64,000 nucleotides of DNA from Sphingomonas sp. NFR15 (GTDB taxonomy: Bacteria; Pseudomonadota; Alphaproteobacteria; Sphingomonadales; Sphingomonadaceae): contig NZ_FMWX01000009.1 in assembly GCF_900103265.1 (NCBI RefSeq), forward strand, positions 62,001-126,000, in the 5' to 3' direction. The notes below the pieces were generated by a model. That model did not search any database, was not told where the DNA came from, and saw nothing but the letters and a program-made list of their open reading frames with translations. This document shows positions 17,134 to 26,287 of this stretch, one piece after another; within the stretch, counting starts at the first letter, position 1, and every line of letters begins with the position of its first letter. The position numbers and the translations under genes are program-made.

Positions 17134-18246
17134 CTACCATCGAACGGTTTTTCGATTTTGTCGGTCGATCGACATCAACACGCCGAGACACAGCATCACC
17201 GTCATCTGCGCGGAGCCGCCGAAGCTGATCAGCGGCAGCGGCACGCCGACGACGGGCGCGAGACCCATCACCATCGCCATGTTGATCGACACATAGAAGA
17301 ACAAGGTCGTCGCCAGCCCCGCTGCGGTCAGCCGGGCGAAGCGGCTTTCGGCGTGCTGGGCGACGTTCATGCCCCAATAGATGATCGCGAAGAACGCGAG
17401 GATCAGCAACACGCCGCCGACCAGCCCCCATTCCTCCATCATTGTGGCGAGCGCGAAATCGGTATGGCCTTCGGGCAGATAATCCAGATGGCTCTGCGTA
17501 CCGTTGAGGAAGCCCTTGCCGAAGATGCCGCCCGATCCGATCGCGATCTTGGATTGGCTGATGTGATACCCGATGCCGAGCGGATCGCTTTCGGGATCAA
17601 GGAACACGAGGATGCGGTTGCGCTGATAGCCGTGCAACACGAAATTGACGGCGAACGGTACGGCGACGCCCACCGCCAGCGCGCCGCCGATGAACAGCCT
17701 CAGCGGCACGCCGGCGAGGAACATCACCGTGATGCCGCTCGCCATGATCATCAGCGCCGTGCCGAGATCGGGCTGCTTCATCACGAGCGCGGCCGGGAGC
17801 AGGATCAGCGCTGCGGCGGGCCAGATCGCGCTGAACCGACGCGTCTCGCTCGCTGGCAATCCGTCGTAGAATTTGGCGACCGCGAGTACGATCGCCAGCT
17901 TCATCAATTCCGAAGGCTGCAAGCGGATGATACCCAGGTCGAGCCAGCGCTGGCCGCCGCCGCGCACCGCGCCGATCAGCTCGACGAGCACCAGAAGCAC
18001 GACCAGCACGCCATAAGCCGGCAGGGCGGCCTTGCCGAAGGCGGACGCGGGTACGCGCGAAAGTCCGATCGCGCCGAGCAGGAACACGAAGAAGCGGATG
18101 CCCTGCGATTTCGCCCAAGGGGACACGCTGCCGCCCGCCGCCGAATAGAGCACGAGCAGATCGAAACAGCCAATCGCGAGCGTCAGCAGGATGATGAGCC
18201 AGGGCAATTGCGAGATCGGCTTGGGGATATAGTCCCGTGCGCTCAT
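17134..18246 (-). CDS. rodA: RodA, SEDS peptidoglycan glycosyltransferase of the elongasome
   Basis: 370 residues, about ten membrane helices. It polymerises lipid II into glycan strands during cell elongation together with PBP2. SEDS features: RWLDLGIIRLQPSELMKLA with the conserved W-x-D and QPSE elements, DLGTALMI, GGIFGKGFLNGTQSHLDYLP and EGHTDFALATMMEEWG. Its ATG overlaps the stop of the PBP2 gene by 4 bases (TGA/ATG at 18243-18246), so the two are translationally coupled. Last gene of the mreBCD-mrdA-rodA unit. Confidence 0.96.
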   Translation of the reverse strand: MSARDYIPKPISQLPWLIILLTLAIGCFDLLVLYSAAGGSVSPWAKSQGIRFFVFLLGAIGLSRVPASAFGKAALPAYGVLVVLLVLVELIGAVRGGGQRWLDLGIIRLQPSELMKLAIVLAVAKFYDGLPASETRRFSAIWPAAALILLPAALVMKQPDLGTALMIMASGITVMFLAGVPLRLFIGGALAVGVAVPFAVNFVLHGYQRNRILVFLDPESDPLGIGYHISQSKIAIGSGGIFGKGFLNGTQSHLDYLPEGHTDFALATMMEEWGLVGGVLLILAFFAIIYWGMNVAQHAESRFARLTAAGLATTLFFYVSINMAMVMGLAPVVGVPLPLISFGGSAQMTVMLCLGVLMSIDRQNRKTVRW

Positions 18247-20327
18247 TGATCGCGCTCCGTCGTGCCGTCGGCGGCGATGCTGTTGCCAGCGGCATTGGTG
18301 TGCGCGACCGATTCGGCGGTCGAGACGTCGGCGGCGGTCGCCGCGTTGACCGCGGGCGCTTCGGTGGGTGCCGTCGCGTTGAGTTCGGTCTGGACCGCGA
18401 CCGCGGGGGGCGGCGCGTTGGCGGCGGCACGATACGCGGTCGCCTCGGCGGCCATGCGCGTCTGGATGTCTCCGCCCCAGGTCGGTTCGAGTTCGGCGAG
18501 CGTCGCCATCGCTTTGTCGCGGTCGAACAAATAGGTCATGATATCGCGGCCGATGCCGGGGGTATCGAGGTTGCGCACGGTATGTCCGCCATGCTCCAGC
18601 ACGATGGCGGTGGCGTAACGCGGTTTATCCGCAGGCGCGAAGCCGATGAACAACGCATGGTCGCGTAGCTTGAACGGCAGCGAGGCGTTCTTGAGCACGC
18701 CCGAGCTCCGCTCCGCCATCGAGATACGGCGGACCTGCGCGGTGCCGGTCTTGCCCGCGAGCGCCACACCGGGAATCTGCATGCGCGCCGCGCCGCCGGT
18801 ACCCCCGCCATTGACCACGCCGAACATCGCGTCCCGCACGACCGCGAAATGCTCGGCCGAGATCGGCAGGTCATTCGGAGCCGGGGCGCGCCCGGCGAGG
18901 ATGCTGGGATGGAGATCCTTGCCCGATGCGAGGCGTGACGCCATCACCGCGAGCTGGAGCGGGTTGGCGAGCACATAGCCCTGGCCGATCGACGCGTTCA
19001 GCGAATCGGCGACGGTCCATTGTTCCTTGTATTTGCGTAGCTTCCACGCCGGATCTGGTACCGTGCCATAACGCTGACTGGCGAAGGGCAGGTCGAACTT
19101 CTGGCCCAGCCCCATCGCGCGGGCGACCGGGGCGATCGCGTCATAGCCGACACGCCGCGCCATCTCGTAGAAATAGATGTCGCAACTCTGCATGATCGCG
19201 TTTTTGAGATCGAGTGGCCCGTGGCCGCGCTTCTTGTGGCAGTGGAACACGCCGTTGCCGACGCGCAGCGCGCCCGAGCAATTGACCCGCATCCCCGGAT
19301 CGACGCCGGCGGCAAGCAGCGCAAGGCCGTTCATCGGCTTGACCGTCGAGCCGGGCGGATAAAGCCCCTGCAAGACCTTGTTCATCAACGGAACATGGTC
19401 ATTGTCCGACAGCATCTTCCATTCGAGATGGCTGATCCCGTCGGAGAAGCTGTTCGGATCATAGGCGGGCATCGACACCATCGCGAGCATCTCGCCGGTG
19501 AGGCAGTCGATCACCACGGCGGAGCCAGAGTTGGTGCCCAACCGCCGCGCGGTATATTCCTGCAGCCCGGCGTCGATCGTCAACCGGGTGGTCTGGCCCG
19601 GCGTATCGGGGCGGGTCGCGAGTTCGCGCACGAGCTTGCCGCGCGCGGTCACTTCGACACGCTTGGCGCCCGGGCGACCGCGCAACTGGTTTTCCAGCAT
19701 CTTTTCAAGGCCATCCTTGCCAAGCTTGAAACCGGGTACGAGCAGCAACGGGTCTTTGGTCTTGATATATTGCTCGGCCGAGGCCGCCCCGACATAGCCG
19801 GTAAGGTGTGCTACCGCCGCCCCGGCGGGGTAGCTGCGCGCGAACCCCCGGGTTGGCGCGACGCCCGGCAGTTCGGGCAGATGGACGCTGACTGCGGCGA
19901 ACCGATCCCAATCGAGATTGTCCGCCACCTGGACCGGCTGGAAGCCGGCGGCGTGCTTCAGATCGGCGGCGATACGCGCCATCTCCTCGGGAGGAAGGCT
20001 CAGGAGGCGCTGCAACTCGCCAAGGATCTTCTCCTTGTCCTCGAGCAGATCGGGGATCAAATCGACGCGGAAATCGGTGCGATTGTTGGCGATGGGTGCG
20101 CCGTGGCGATCGACGATCCAGCCCCGGCGCGGCGGCACCAGGGTCATGTTCACCCGGTTGCTTTCGGACAGCAGACTGTAATGCGCGTTTTCAGCGATCG
20201 CCAGCCAGGTCATGCGACCGGCCAGCAGCAGCGCGACGCCACCCTGCGCCGCGCCCAGCATCAGCGCGCGGCGCGAAAAGCTGTAGGTTTGCGTAGCTTC
20301 GGTGACGATACGCGGGGGACGGCTCAT
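18243..20327 (-). CDS. mrdA: Penicillin-binding protein 2, elongasome transpeptidase
   Basis: 694 residues from ATG 20327, which overlaps the mreD stop by 4 bases; a longer frame to 20570 runs through mreD and is not used. One N-terminal membrane helix (MLGAAQGGVALLLAG), a PBP dimer/pedestal domain, then the transpeptidase domain: active-site S-x-x-K in YPPGSTVKPM, the S-x-D motif as MQSCDIYFYEM, and KTG in AGKTGTAQV. It cross-links peptidoglycan for rod growth with RodA. The C-terminal ~75 residues are Ala/Thr/Pro-rich and low complexity, longer than in E. coli PBP2. Confidence 0.95.
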   Translation of the reverse strand: MSRPPRIVTEATQTYSFSRRALMLGAAQGGVALLLAGRMTWLAIAENAHYSLLSESNRVNMTLVPPRRGWIVDRHGAPIANNRTDFRVDLIPDLLEDKEKILGELQRLLSLPPEEMARIAADLKHAAGFQPVQVADNLDWDRFAAVSVHLPELPGVAPTRGFARSYPAGAAVAHLTGYVGAASAEQYIKTKDPLLLVPGFKLGKDGLEKMLENQLRGRPGAKRVEVTARGKLVRELATRPDTPGQTTRLTIDAGLQEYTARRLGTNSGSAVVIDCLTGEMLAMVSMPAYDPNSFSDGISHLEWKMLSDNDHVPLMNKVLQGLYPPGSTVKPMNGLALLAAGVDPGMRVNCSGALRVGNGVFHCHKKRGHGPLDLKNAIMQSCDIYFYEMARRVGYDAIAPVARAMGLGQKFDLPFASQRYGTVPDPAWKLRKYKEQWTVADSLNASIGQGYVLANPLQLAVMASRLASGKDLHPSILAGRAPAPNDLPISAEHFAVVRDAMFGVVNGGGTGGAARMQIPGVALAGKTGTAQVRRISMAERSSGVLKNASLPFKLRDHALFIGFAPADKPRYATAIVLEHGGHTVRNLDTPGIGRDIMTYLFDRDKAMATLAELEPTWGGDIQTRMAAEATAYRAAANAPPPAVAVQTELNATAPTEAPAVNAATAADVSTAESVAHTNAAGNSIAADGTTERDQ

Positions 20328-20839
20328 GCCGGTTCGTAATCCCGATCGAGCCAGGCGCAAAGCAGCGAAATGACGGGGAACAACAACACGGAGGTAAGCA
20401 CCTGAAGCAACAGTACGGTATCGACATGGGTGCCGAAGGGGACCGCGACCAGGCGGCCGCAGATCAGGTAAAAGGCGGTGCCGCCCGCCGCGATCAGCCA
20501 GTTCTGCCAGAAGTCGCGGAAAACGAGGCGCTCGTCGATCAGGTCGATCATGAAGAAACACAACGCCCAAGTGGTGATGCCGAGCCCGAACGGCTGGCCG
20601 CTCAGCAGATCATCGAACAGACCGAGCGCGAGCGGCCCCCAGACGGGGATGGCATCACGCCGGATCAGTCGCCACGCGAGCAGCATCAGCAGCCCGACCG
20701 GCGGCAGAAACGGGAAGGACGCGATCGTCGGCCAGAGCGTGACGCAAGATCCCAGCATCACGGACAGCGCGGGCAGCAGCCGGCCGACGCGCGAATCCGG
20801 GGCCTCGTCGAAAGGCCCGCGCCGGCGCGGCGTTCTCAC
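20324..20839 (-). CDS. mreD: MreD, rod-shape membrane protein
   Basis: 171 residues starting at GTG 20839, overlapping the mreC stop by 4 bases. Five or so hydrophobic helices; the family pattern PVGLLMLLAWRLIRRD...GLFDDLLSGQPFGL is present. It is an inner-membrane link in the elongasome between MreC and RodA/PBP2. Third gene of the operon, also overlapping mrdA by 4 bases. Confidence 0.92.
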   Translation of the reverse strand: MRTPRRRGPFDEAPDSRVGRLLPALSVMLGSCVTLWPTIASFPFLPPVGLLMLLAWRLIRRDAIPVWGPLALGLFDDLLSGQPFGLGITTWALCFFMIDLIDERLVFRDFWQNWLIAAGGTAFYLICGRLVAVPFGTHVDTVLLLQVLTSVLLFPVISLLCAWLDRDYEPA

Positions 20840-21735
20840 GGCTTCTTCACCTTCGCGGCCGGCGTCGGCGTTGGGGTCGGCGCGGGCGCGGGCGCTGGCA
20901 GATAGGCACGCTGCACCAGCGCGAAATCGAGCGTGCTCGGCCGTACCGCCGCCTCCGCGAGCACGATGTCACGGCCGTGGCGCAGCACGCGGGCCACTGG
21001 GATATTGGGCGGGTAGACACCGCCGGCGCCCGAGGTGACGAACACCTCGCCCGGCGAGAAGGTGGCCGCCGCGTTGCTGACCGAGCGGATGTCGACCAGC
21101 CCGTCGCCGCGCCCCTGCGCCAGCGCGGGCAGACCGTCGCGGGTGCGCCGGACCGGCACGGAACTTTCGGGATCGGTGAGCAACAGCACGCGCGCGGTAT
21201 TCGGGCCGGATTCGAGCACCTGGCCGATCAGCCCCTCAGGGCCGAGCACGGGCTGGCCATGCTCGACGCCCTGCCACGCGCCCGCGTTGAGCGTGGCGAA
21301 GCGCCGCGTGCTCGCCGCCGACGAACTCACCAGCCGCGCGGTCGTGACCGGTACGCCGACCCGCTCGCGCAGCGCGAGCAGCGCCTTCAAACGGCGATTT
21401 TCATAGTTGATCGCCCGCGCGCGCATCGTGATCGCGCGCTCGTCGGCGATCTGCTTGCGCAACGCGGCATTCTGATCGTGGACCGCGACATAGCTGCCGA
21501 GCCCCGCCGGCACCGACCCGACCGAGCGGCCGACGAACGCCAGCGCCGAAGACACCGGCGCGCTCACTTCGGCGATCGCGGTGCGCGCCGCGCCGAAGGT
21601 GTTGGGATCGAAATAGGACAAAGCGAGCAGGATCGCGCCGACCAGCGCACCCGCCACGGCGAACACATAGGTCGCGAAAACGCCATATTGCGCCCGGCGC
21701 GAAAACCCCGGACGCCGGTTATTCGACGGCGCCAT
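20836..21735 (-). CDS. mreC: MreC, periplasmic elongasome scaffold
   Basis: 299 residues from ATG 21735, with GAGGG about 5 bases upstream; the TTG one codon earlier is less likely. One N-terminal membrane helix (YVFAVAGALVGAILLALSYF), a coiled-coil stretch (NAALRKQIADERAI...NYENRRLKALLALRE), then the beta domains (GPEGLIGQVLESGPNTARVL, DPESSVPVRRTRDGL). It organises PBP2 and RodA in the periplasm. The tail is a Pro/Ala/Thr repeat (PAPAPAPTPTPTPAAKVKKP). Confidence 0.94.
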   Translation of the reverse strand: MAPSNNRRPGFSRRAQYGVFATYVFAVAGALVGAILLALSYFDPNTFGAARTAIAEVSAPVSSALAFVGRSVGSVPAGLGSYVAVHDQNAALRKQIADERAITMRARAINYENRRLKALLALRERVGVPVTTARLVSSSAASTRRFATLNAGAWQGVEHGQPVLGPEGLIGQVLESGPNTARVLLLTDPESSVPVRRTRDGLPALAQGRGDGLVDIRSVSNAAATFSPGEVFVTSGAGGVYPPNIPVARVLRHGRDIVLAEAAVRPSTLDFALVQRAYLPAPAPAPTPTPTPAAKVKKP

Positions 21736-21848
21736 CAATCCCTCGTTCGAAGCCCGCCCCGGGCAATTTGAAGCTCGACGCCCCGTACACTTGGCCGATG
21801 ATGTTGGGTAGCGATATCGCGCTCGGCGAGACCGCTACCCGCACATCA

Positions 21849-22895
21849 TCATGCGCTGTGCAACACCCCGCGGAAGACCGGATCTTCAAGCGCGCGGCCG
21901 GTGCCGAGCGCGACGCAGATCAGCGGATCGTCGGCGACCGTGACGGGCAGCCCGGTCTCGTCGCGCAGCACCTCGTCGATGCCCTTGAGCAGCGCGCCGC
22001 CGCCGGTGAGGACGATACCCTGATCGACGATGTCCGCCGCCAGTTCGGGCGCGGTGTTTTCGAGCGCGATACGGACGCCCTCGACGATGGTGCCGACCGG
22101 TTCGCTGAGCGCCTCGGCGATCTGGCCCTGGTTGATCTGGATTTCCTTGGGCACGCCGTTGACGAGATCGCGGCCCTTGATGTGGATCGTCAGGCCGATG
22201 CCGTCCGCCGGCGGCTTGGCGACGCCGACTTCCTGCTTGATCCGCTCGGCAGTGGCATCGCCGATCAGCAGATTGTGGTTGCGGCGGACGTAGGAGACGA
22301 TCGCCTCATCCATCTTGTCGCCGCCTACCCGCACCGACGTCGTGTAGGCGAGGCCGCGAAGCGAGAGCACCGCGACTTCGGTGGTGCCGCCGCCGATATC
22401 GACGACCATCGAGCCGATCGGTTCGGTCACCGGCATGTCGGCGCCGATCGCGGCGGCCATCGGCTCTTCGATCAGCCACACCTGCGACGCGCCTGCGTTC
22501 GATGCCGCGTCGCGGATCGCGCGGCGCTCGACCGAGGTCGAACCCGAAGGCACGCAGATCACGATCTGCGGCCAGCGCATGAAGCGCCGCTGCCCGCCAT
22601 GAACCTTGTGAATGAAATGCTTGATCATCTGCTCGGCGACATCGATGTCGGCGATCACGCCATCGCGGAGCGGACGAATCGCCTGGATGCTGTCGGGCGT
22701 CTTGCCCATCATCAGTTTGGCGTCGTCGCCGACCGCCTTCACGCGTTTGACGCCATTGAGCGTCTCGACCGCGACCACCGATGGTTCGTTGAGCACGATT
22801 CCGCGCCCGCGCAGATAGACGACGGTGTTCGCGGTCCCGAGATCGATCGCCATGTCATGCGACATGAATTTGAAGAAACGCGATAAGAAGGCCAT
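21849..22895 (-). CDS. mreB: MreB, actin-like cell-shape protein
   Basis: 348 residues from ATG 22895, the start that gives the usual MreB N-terminus with its membrane-binding amphipathic segment (FLSRFFKFMSHD). Actin-fold nucleotide motifs: phosphate 1 DLGTANTVVYLRG, phosphate 2 VVDIGGGTTEVAVLSL, adenosine motif GIVLTGGGALLKGID. It forms membrane filaments that direct lateral wall synthesis. First gene of the operon continuing with mreC 110 bases downstream; its promoter must lie in 22896-23049, shared with the divergent mutL. Confidence 0.97.
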   Translation of the reverse strand: MAFLSRFFKFMSHDMAIDLGTANTVVYLRGRGIVLNEPSVVAVETLNGVKRVKAVGDDAKLMMGKTPDSIQAIRPLRDGVIADIDVAEQMIKHFIHKVHGGQRRFMRWPQIVICVPSGSTSVERRAIRDAASNAGASQVWLIEEPMAAAIGADMPVTEPIGSMVVDIGGGTTEVAVLSLRGLAYTTSVRVGGDKMDEAIVSYVRRNHNLLIGDATAERIKQEVGVAKPPADGIGLTIHIKGRDLVNGVPKEIQINQGQIAEALSEPVGTIVEGVRIALENTAPELAADIVDQGIVLTGGGALLKGIDEVLRDETGLPVTVADDPLICVALGTGRALEDPVFRGVLHSA

Positions 22896-23049
22896 TGATC
22901 GTTCCGTCCTGGGCCGCCCCTCGGGGAAGGTCGCGGCAATTCGCACTCCCCCGCGTCGTCTTCATGGCCGGTACGCCAGAGCAATCGCCCTGATCGCGTG
23001 AGATGAATGCGGGTCGCGGGATGGCTGCGCTTGGGCTAGAGCATGACTC

Positions 23050-24873
23050 ATGTCAATACGGCGCCTGCCCGAACATCTGGTCAATCGAATCGCTGCCGGG
23101 GAGGTCGTCGAACGCCCCGCCAGCGCCCTCAAGGAACTGATTGAAAACGCTATAGACGCCGATGCGTCGCGGATTTCCATTCGGCTCGTCGCAGGCGGGA
23201 CCGACCTCATCGAAGTTACCGACGACGGTTGCGGCATGACGCCCGCCGACATGGCGCTCGCGCTGGAGCGACACGCGACCTCCAAGCTGCCGGACGAGGC
23301 GATCGAAGCGGTTGCGACGTTGGGTTTTCGCGGCGAGGCGTTGCCCTCAATCGCGAGCGTCGCGCGGCTTTCGCTCGAAAGCCGGATGCGCGGCGCGGAA
23401 GGCTGGTCGCGAATCGTCGATAACGGGATCGTGACGGGTGAGGGACCGGCGGCGATTCCCCCCGGCACGCGTGTCCGCGTCGAGGCGCTGTTCGAGCGGG
23501 TGCCGGCGCGGCGCAAGTTCCTGCGATCGGCCCGATCCGAATATGCCGCCAGCCTCGACGTGGTGAAACGCCTCGCGATGGCGCGGCCCGACATCGCTTT
23601 CAGCCTCGAACATGACGGTCGCCGTGCGCTGACCGTCGCCGCCGGAGAGACCTTGCCCGACCGGGTCGCGGCGCTGACCGATCGCGGGCTGATCGAGAAC
23701 GGCATCGGCGTCGATCTGGAGCGCGAGGGGGTGGTGCTCGGCGGCATCGCCGGGCTGCCGACCTTCAACCGTGGCATCGCCGATCATCAATATCTGTTCG
23801 TCAACGGGCGCCCGGTGAAGGACCGCCTCCTGACCGGCGCGGTGCGCGGCGCCTATGCCGAACTGCTCGCGCGCGACCGCCATGCGGTGGTGGCGCTGTT
23901 CCTCCAGGTGCCGGGCGATCTTGTCGATGTGAACGTCCACCCCGCCAAGACGGAGGTACGTTTTCGCGACCCGGCGCTGGTTCGCGGGCTGATCGTCAGC
24001 GGCTTGCGTCGCGCGCTGGACGAGGCCGGCCACCGCAGCGTGCAACGCCCCGATGCCGCCGCGCTGGAATTGTGGAAATCCGAGCCGACCGCGCAGGCTT
24101 CCGCTTCTCCTCGTTTATGGGACTCGTCGCCGCAGGCCTTTTCTCCGCAACCGACCGGAAACGTCGATGCCGGCCGGTACGACACGCCATCCGTTGTACA
24201 TCATGCCGTATTCGATCGCCGCCCGACCTTCGCCGCACCGCCGCCGCAGGCGCGCGCCGAACCCGCCTACCAGCCCCCGCCGGAGACCGAGCGCTATCCC
24301 TTGGGCGTCGCGCGCGGGCAAGTCGCGCGGACCTATATCGTCGCCGAAGCCGAGGACGGGCTCGTGCTGGTCGATCAGCATGCCGCGCATGAGCGGCTGG
24401 TGCTGGAGCGGATGCGCAAGGCGATGTCCGGCGGCGGTGTCGCATCGCAAGCGCTGCTGCTGGCGGAGGTGGTCGAACTCGATGAACCGGCCTGCGACCG
24501 GCTCGAGGCGCGCGCCGCCGAACTGGCTGAATTCGGGCTCGATCTCGATCGGTTCGGCCCGCGCGCCATGCTGGTGCGCGGCGTGCCGGCCTTGCTCGGT
24601 CAGGGTGATGTCGTCGGCCTCGTCACCGATATCGCCGATGAGCTTGCCGCGTTCGATGAGGCGCTCTCGCTCAAGGAACGGCTCGATCACGTCGCCGCAA
24701 CGATGGCGTGCCACGGCTCGGTACGGGCCGGCCGGACGTTATCGGTCGCCGAAATGAATGCGTTGCTCCGCGAGATGGAGGTGACGCCGCACTCGGGCCA
24801 GTGCAACCACGGACGCCCGACCTGGATAAAGCTCGCCCACGGCGACATCGAGAAGCTGTTCGGGCGCAAATAG
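23050..24873 (+). CDS. mutL: DNA mismatch repair protein MutL (endonuclease type)
   Basis: 607 residues. N-terminal GHKL ATPase: ELIENAIDADA, TDDGCGM, ERHATSKL and TLGFRGEAL are all intact. The linker (about 335-425) is Pro/Ala-rich and variable. The C-terminal domain holds the metal-dependent nicking motif DQHAAHERLVLE (DQHA-x2-E-x4-E) and the late QCNHGRPTW motif, so this MutL should nick DNA itself, as in bacteria without MutH. Transcribed divergently from mreB. Confidence 0.96.
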   Translation: MSIRRLPEHLVNRIAAGEVVERPASALKELIENAIDADASRISIRLVAGGTDLIEVTDDGCGMTPADMALALERHATSKLPDEAIEAVATLGFRGEALPSIASVARLSLESRMRGAEGWSRIVDNGIVTGEGPAAIPPGTRVRVEALFERVPARRKFLRSARSEYAASLDVVKRLAMARPDIAFSLEHDGRRALTVAAGETLPDRVAALTDRGLIENGIGVDLEREGVVLGGIAGLPTFNRGIADHQYLFVNGRPVKDRLLTGAVRGAYAELLARDRHAVVALFLQVPGDLVDVNVHPAKTEVRFRDPALVRGLIVSGLRRALDEAGHRSVQRPDAAALELWKSEPTAQASASPRLWDSSPQAFSPQPTGNVDAGRYDTPSVVHHAVFDRRPTFAAPPPQARAEPAYQPPPETERYPLGVARGQVARTYIVAEAEDGLVLVDQHAAHERLVLERMRKAMSGGGVASQALLLAEVVELDEPACDRLEARAAELAEFGLDLDRFGPRAMLVRGVPALLGQGDVVGLVTDIADELAAFDEALSLKERLDHVAATMACHGSVRAGRTLSVAEMNALLREMEVTPHSGQCNHGRPTWIKLAHGDIEKLFGRK

Positions 24874-24876
24874 GCA

Positions 24877-25512
24877 TTAGCCGCTTCGGTTAAGCCGCTC
24901 CAGATAGGTCTCGAACATGTCGGCCACGGCGTTCGAATAGGTTTCGATCTGATCGGCCAGCGTCGCATCTTCGGACAGGCGCTTGCCGACATCGGAAAGC
25001 GTCATCATCACCAGATTGCCCGCGATCTCGCGCCGCTGCTCGTCGCAGCCAGGCAGCGCCTCGGCCATGAACGCACGCATCACCGCGTGGCCACGGACCC
25101 TCGGTACGGCCGCCTCGGGCGCCTCGCGGTAATAGGGTGCGGCATCGTCCAACGCGATCCGCATCTCGGCCTCCTCGCACTCGGATCGCACGAAGGCATG
25201 GACGAGCCGCCGCAGGCGGTCGTGTGGCGGAACCGCGCGATCTTCGAGGATGCCCAGCATCATCGCGCTGGTCTCGACCCATTCGTCGCTCTGCAATCGG
25301 AACAGGATCGCCGCCTTGTTGGGGAAATATTGATAGAGCGAGCCGATGCTGACCCCCGCGCGCTCGGCGACTCGGGCGGTGGTGAAGCGGTGCGCGCCAT
25401 CCTCCGCCAGAACGCGAGCGGCGGCTTCGAGAATGGTCGCCACCAACTGCGCCGACCGCGCCTGGCGCGGCGCTTTTCTCACGGAAATCCTCGGCTTCTC
25501 GTGCTCGGCCAA
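24877..25512 (-). CDS. TetR-family transcriptional repressor
   Basis: 211 residues from TTG 25512, picked because GGAGGG lies 5 bases upstream; longer frames to 25614 run into the divergent promoter. The N-terminal helix-turn-helix is clear (TILEAAARVLAEDGAHRFTT, VAERAGVSIGSLYQYFPNKA). The helical C-terminal ligand domain resembles TetR_C regions of unknown ligand. It is divergent from the O-methyltransferase gene at 25605 with only 92 bases between starts, so it most likely represses that gene and itself. The short inverted repeat cccgc-N6-gcggg at 25569-25584 is a weak operator candidate. Confidence 0.87.
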   Translation of the reverse strand: MAEHEKPRISVRKAPRQARSAQLVATILEAAARVLAEDGAHRFTTARVAERAGVSIGSLYQYFPNKAAILFRLQSDEWVETSAMMLGILEDRAVPPHDRLRRLVHAFVRSECEEAEMRIALDDAAPYYREAPEAAVPRVRGHAVMRAFMAEALPGCDEQRREIAGNLVMMTLSDVGKRLSEDATLADQIETYSNAVADMFETYLERLNRSG

Positions 25513-25604
25513 CGCGCCCTCCGGGAATGCGAATAGAGAATGCGATGGATTACTCGTATTTTCCGGTGACCCGCAAGATCGCGGGCGATCCTCCGGAGAC
25601 TTCG

Positions 25605-26270
25605 ATGACCACATTGACCAAGGCGCCCGTCGCGCCCCTGCTCGCCACGCTGTTCGCCAGTGCCGAGCGCAGCGAGGGCATGTTGCCGCCGGCGCTTGCC
25701 AATCTGTCCGTAGCCGAACGCGGCGCGATGCTTCGCAGCAAAGCCGATTATCTCGAACTATACAGCCGCATGAAGGACTCGCCGCTCGCGGTGTCGCGCG
25801 AGACGGGCAGGCTGCTCTACATGCTCGCGCGTGCGCTCGGCGCCAAAGCCATCGTCGAGTTCGGCACCTCGTTCGGGATCTCGACGCTCCATCTTGCGGC
25901 GGCGCTGCGCGACAATGGGGGAGGCCGGCTCATCACCACCGAGTTTGAACCCGCCAAGATCGCGCGCGCGACCGAGAACCTCGGTGCGGGCGGCGTCCTC
26001 GATCTGATCGATCTGCGCGCCGGCGACGCGCTCCACACGCTCGCGCATGACTTGCCGGAGACGATCGATCTCGTGCTGCTCGACGGCGCAAAGGCGCTGT
26101 ACGGCGATATCCTCGATCTGCTTGAAAGCCGCCTGCGTCCGGGTGCGCTGCTGATCGCCGACAATGCCGATATGTGCCCGGAATATCTCACGCGGGTGCG
26201 AGACGCTGGTCGCGGCTACCTATCGGTACCTTTCGCCGACGATGTCGAAGTGTCGATGCGGATCGGCTGA
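25605..26270 (+). CDS. O-methyltransferase family 3-like SAM enzyme
   Basis: 221 residues from ATG 25605 with GGAG about 6 bases upstream; the in-frame ATG at 25527 lies in the shared promoter. Class I SAM fold: motif I IVEFGTSFGISTLHLAAAL, acidic strand-2 end TTEFEPAKIARA, and LVLLDGAKALYGDILDLLE with the metal/substrate-region aspartate, then ADNADMCPEYL. This is the catechol/caffeoyl-CoA-type O-methyltransferase group; the substrate is unknown. Pairing with a divergent TetR gene suggests it responds to, and perhaps detoxifies, a small aromatic. Confidence 0.83.
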   Translation: MTTLTKAPVAPLLATLFASAERSEGMLPPALANLSVAERGAMLRSKADYLELYSRMKDSPLAVSRETGRLLYMLARALGAKAIVEFGTSFGISTLHLAAALRDNGGGRLITTEFEPAKIARATENLGAGGVLDLIDLRAGDALHTLAHDLPETIDLVLLDGAKALYGDILDLLESRLRPGALLIADNADMCPEYLTRVRDAGRGYLSVPFADDVEVSMRIG

Positions 26271-26287
26271 CGCGCAAGGGGCAGGGG

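Noticed and set aside
20327..20570. An 81-codon N-terminal extension of PBP2
   Set aside because: It would run through mreD and has shadow-frame composition; ATG 20327 gives the expected start and a 4-bp overlap.
25569..25584. Inverted repeat cccgc-N6-gcggg between the TetR gene and the O-methyltransferase gene
   Set aside because: Five-base GC arms are common by chance in this genome; kept only as a remark on the TetR gene.
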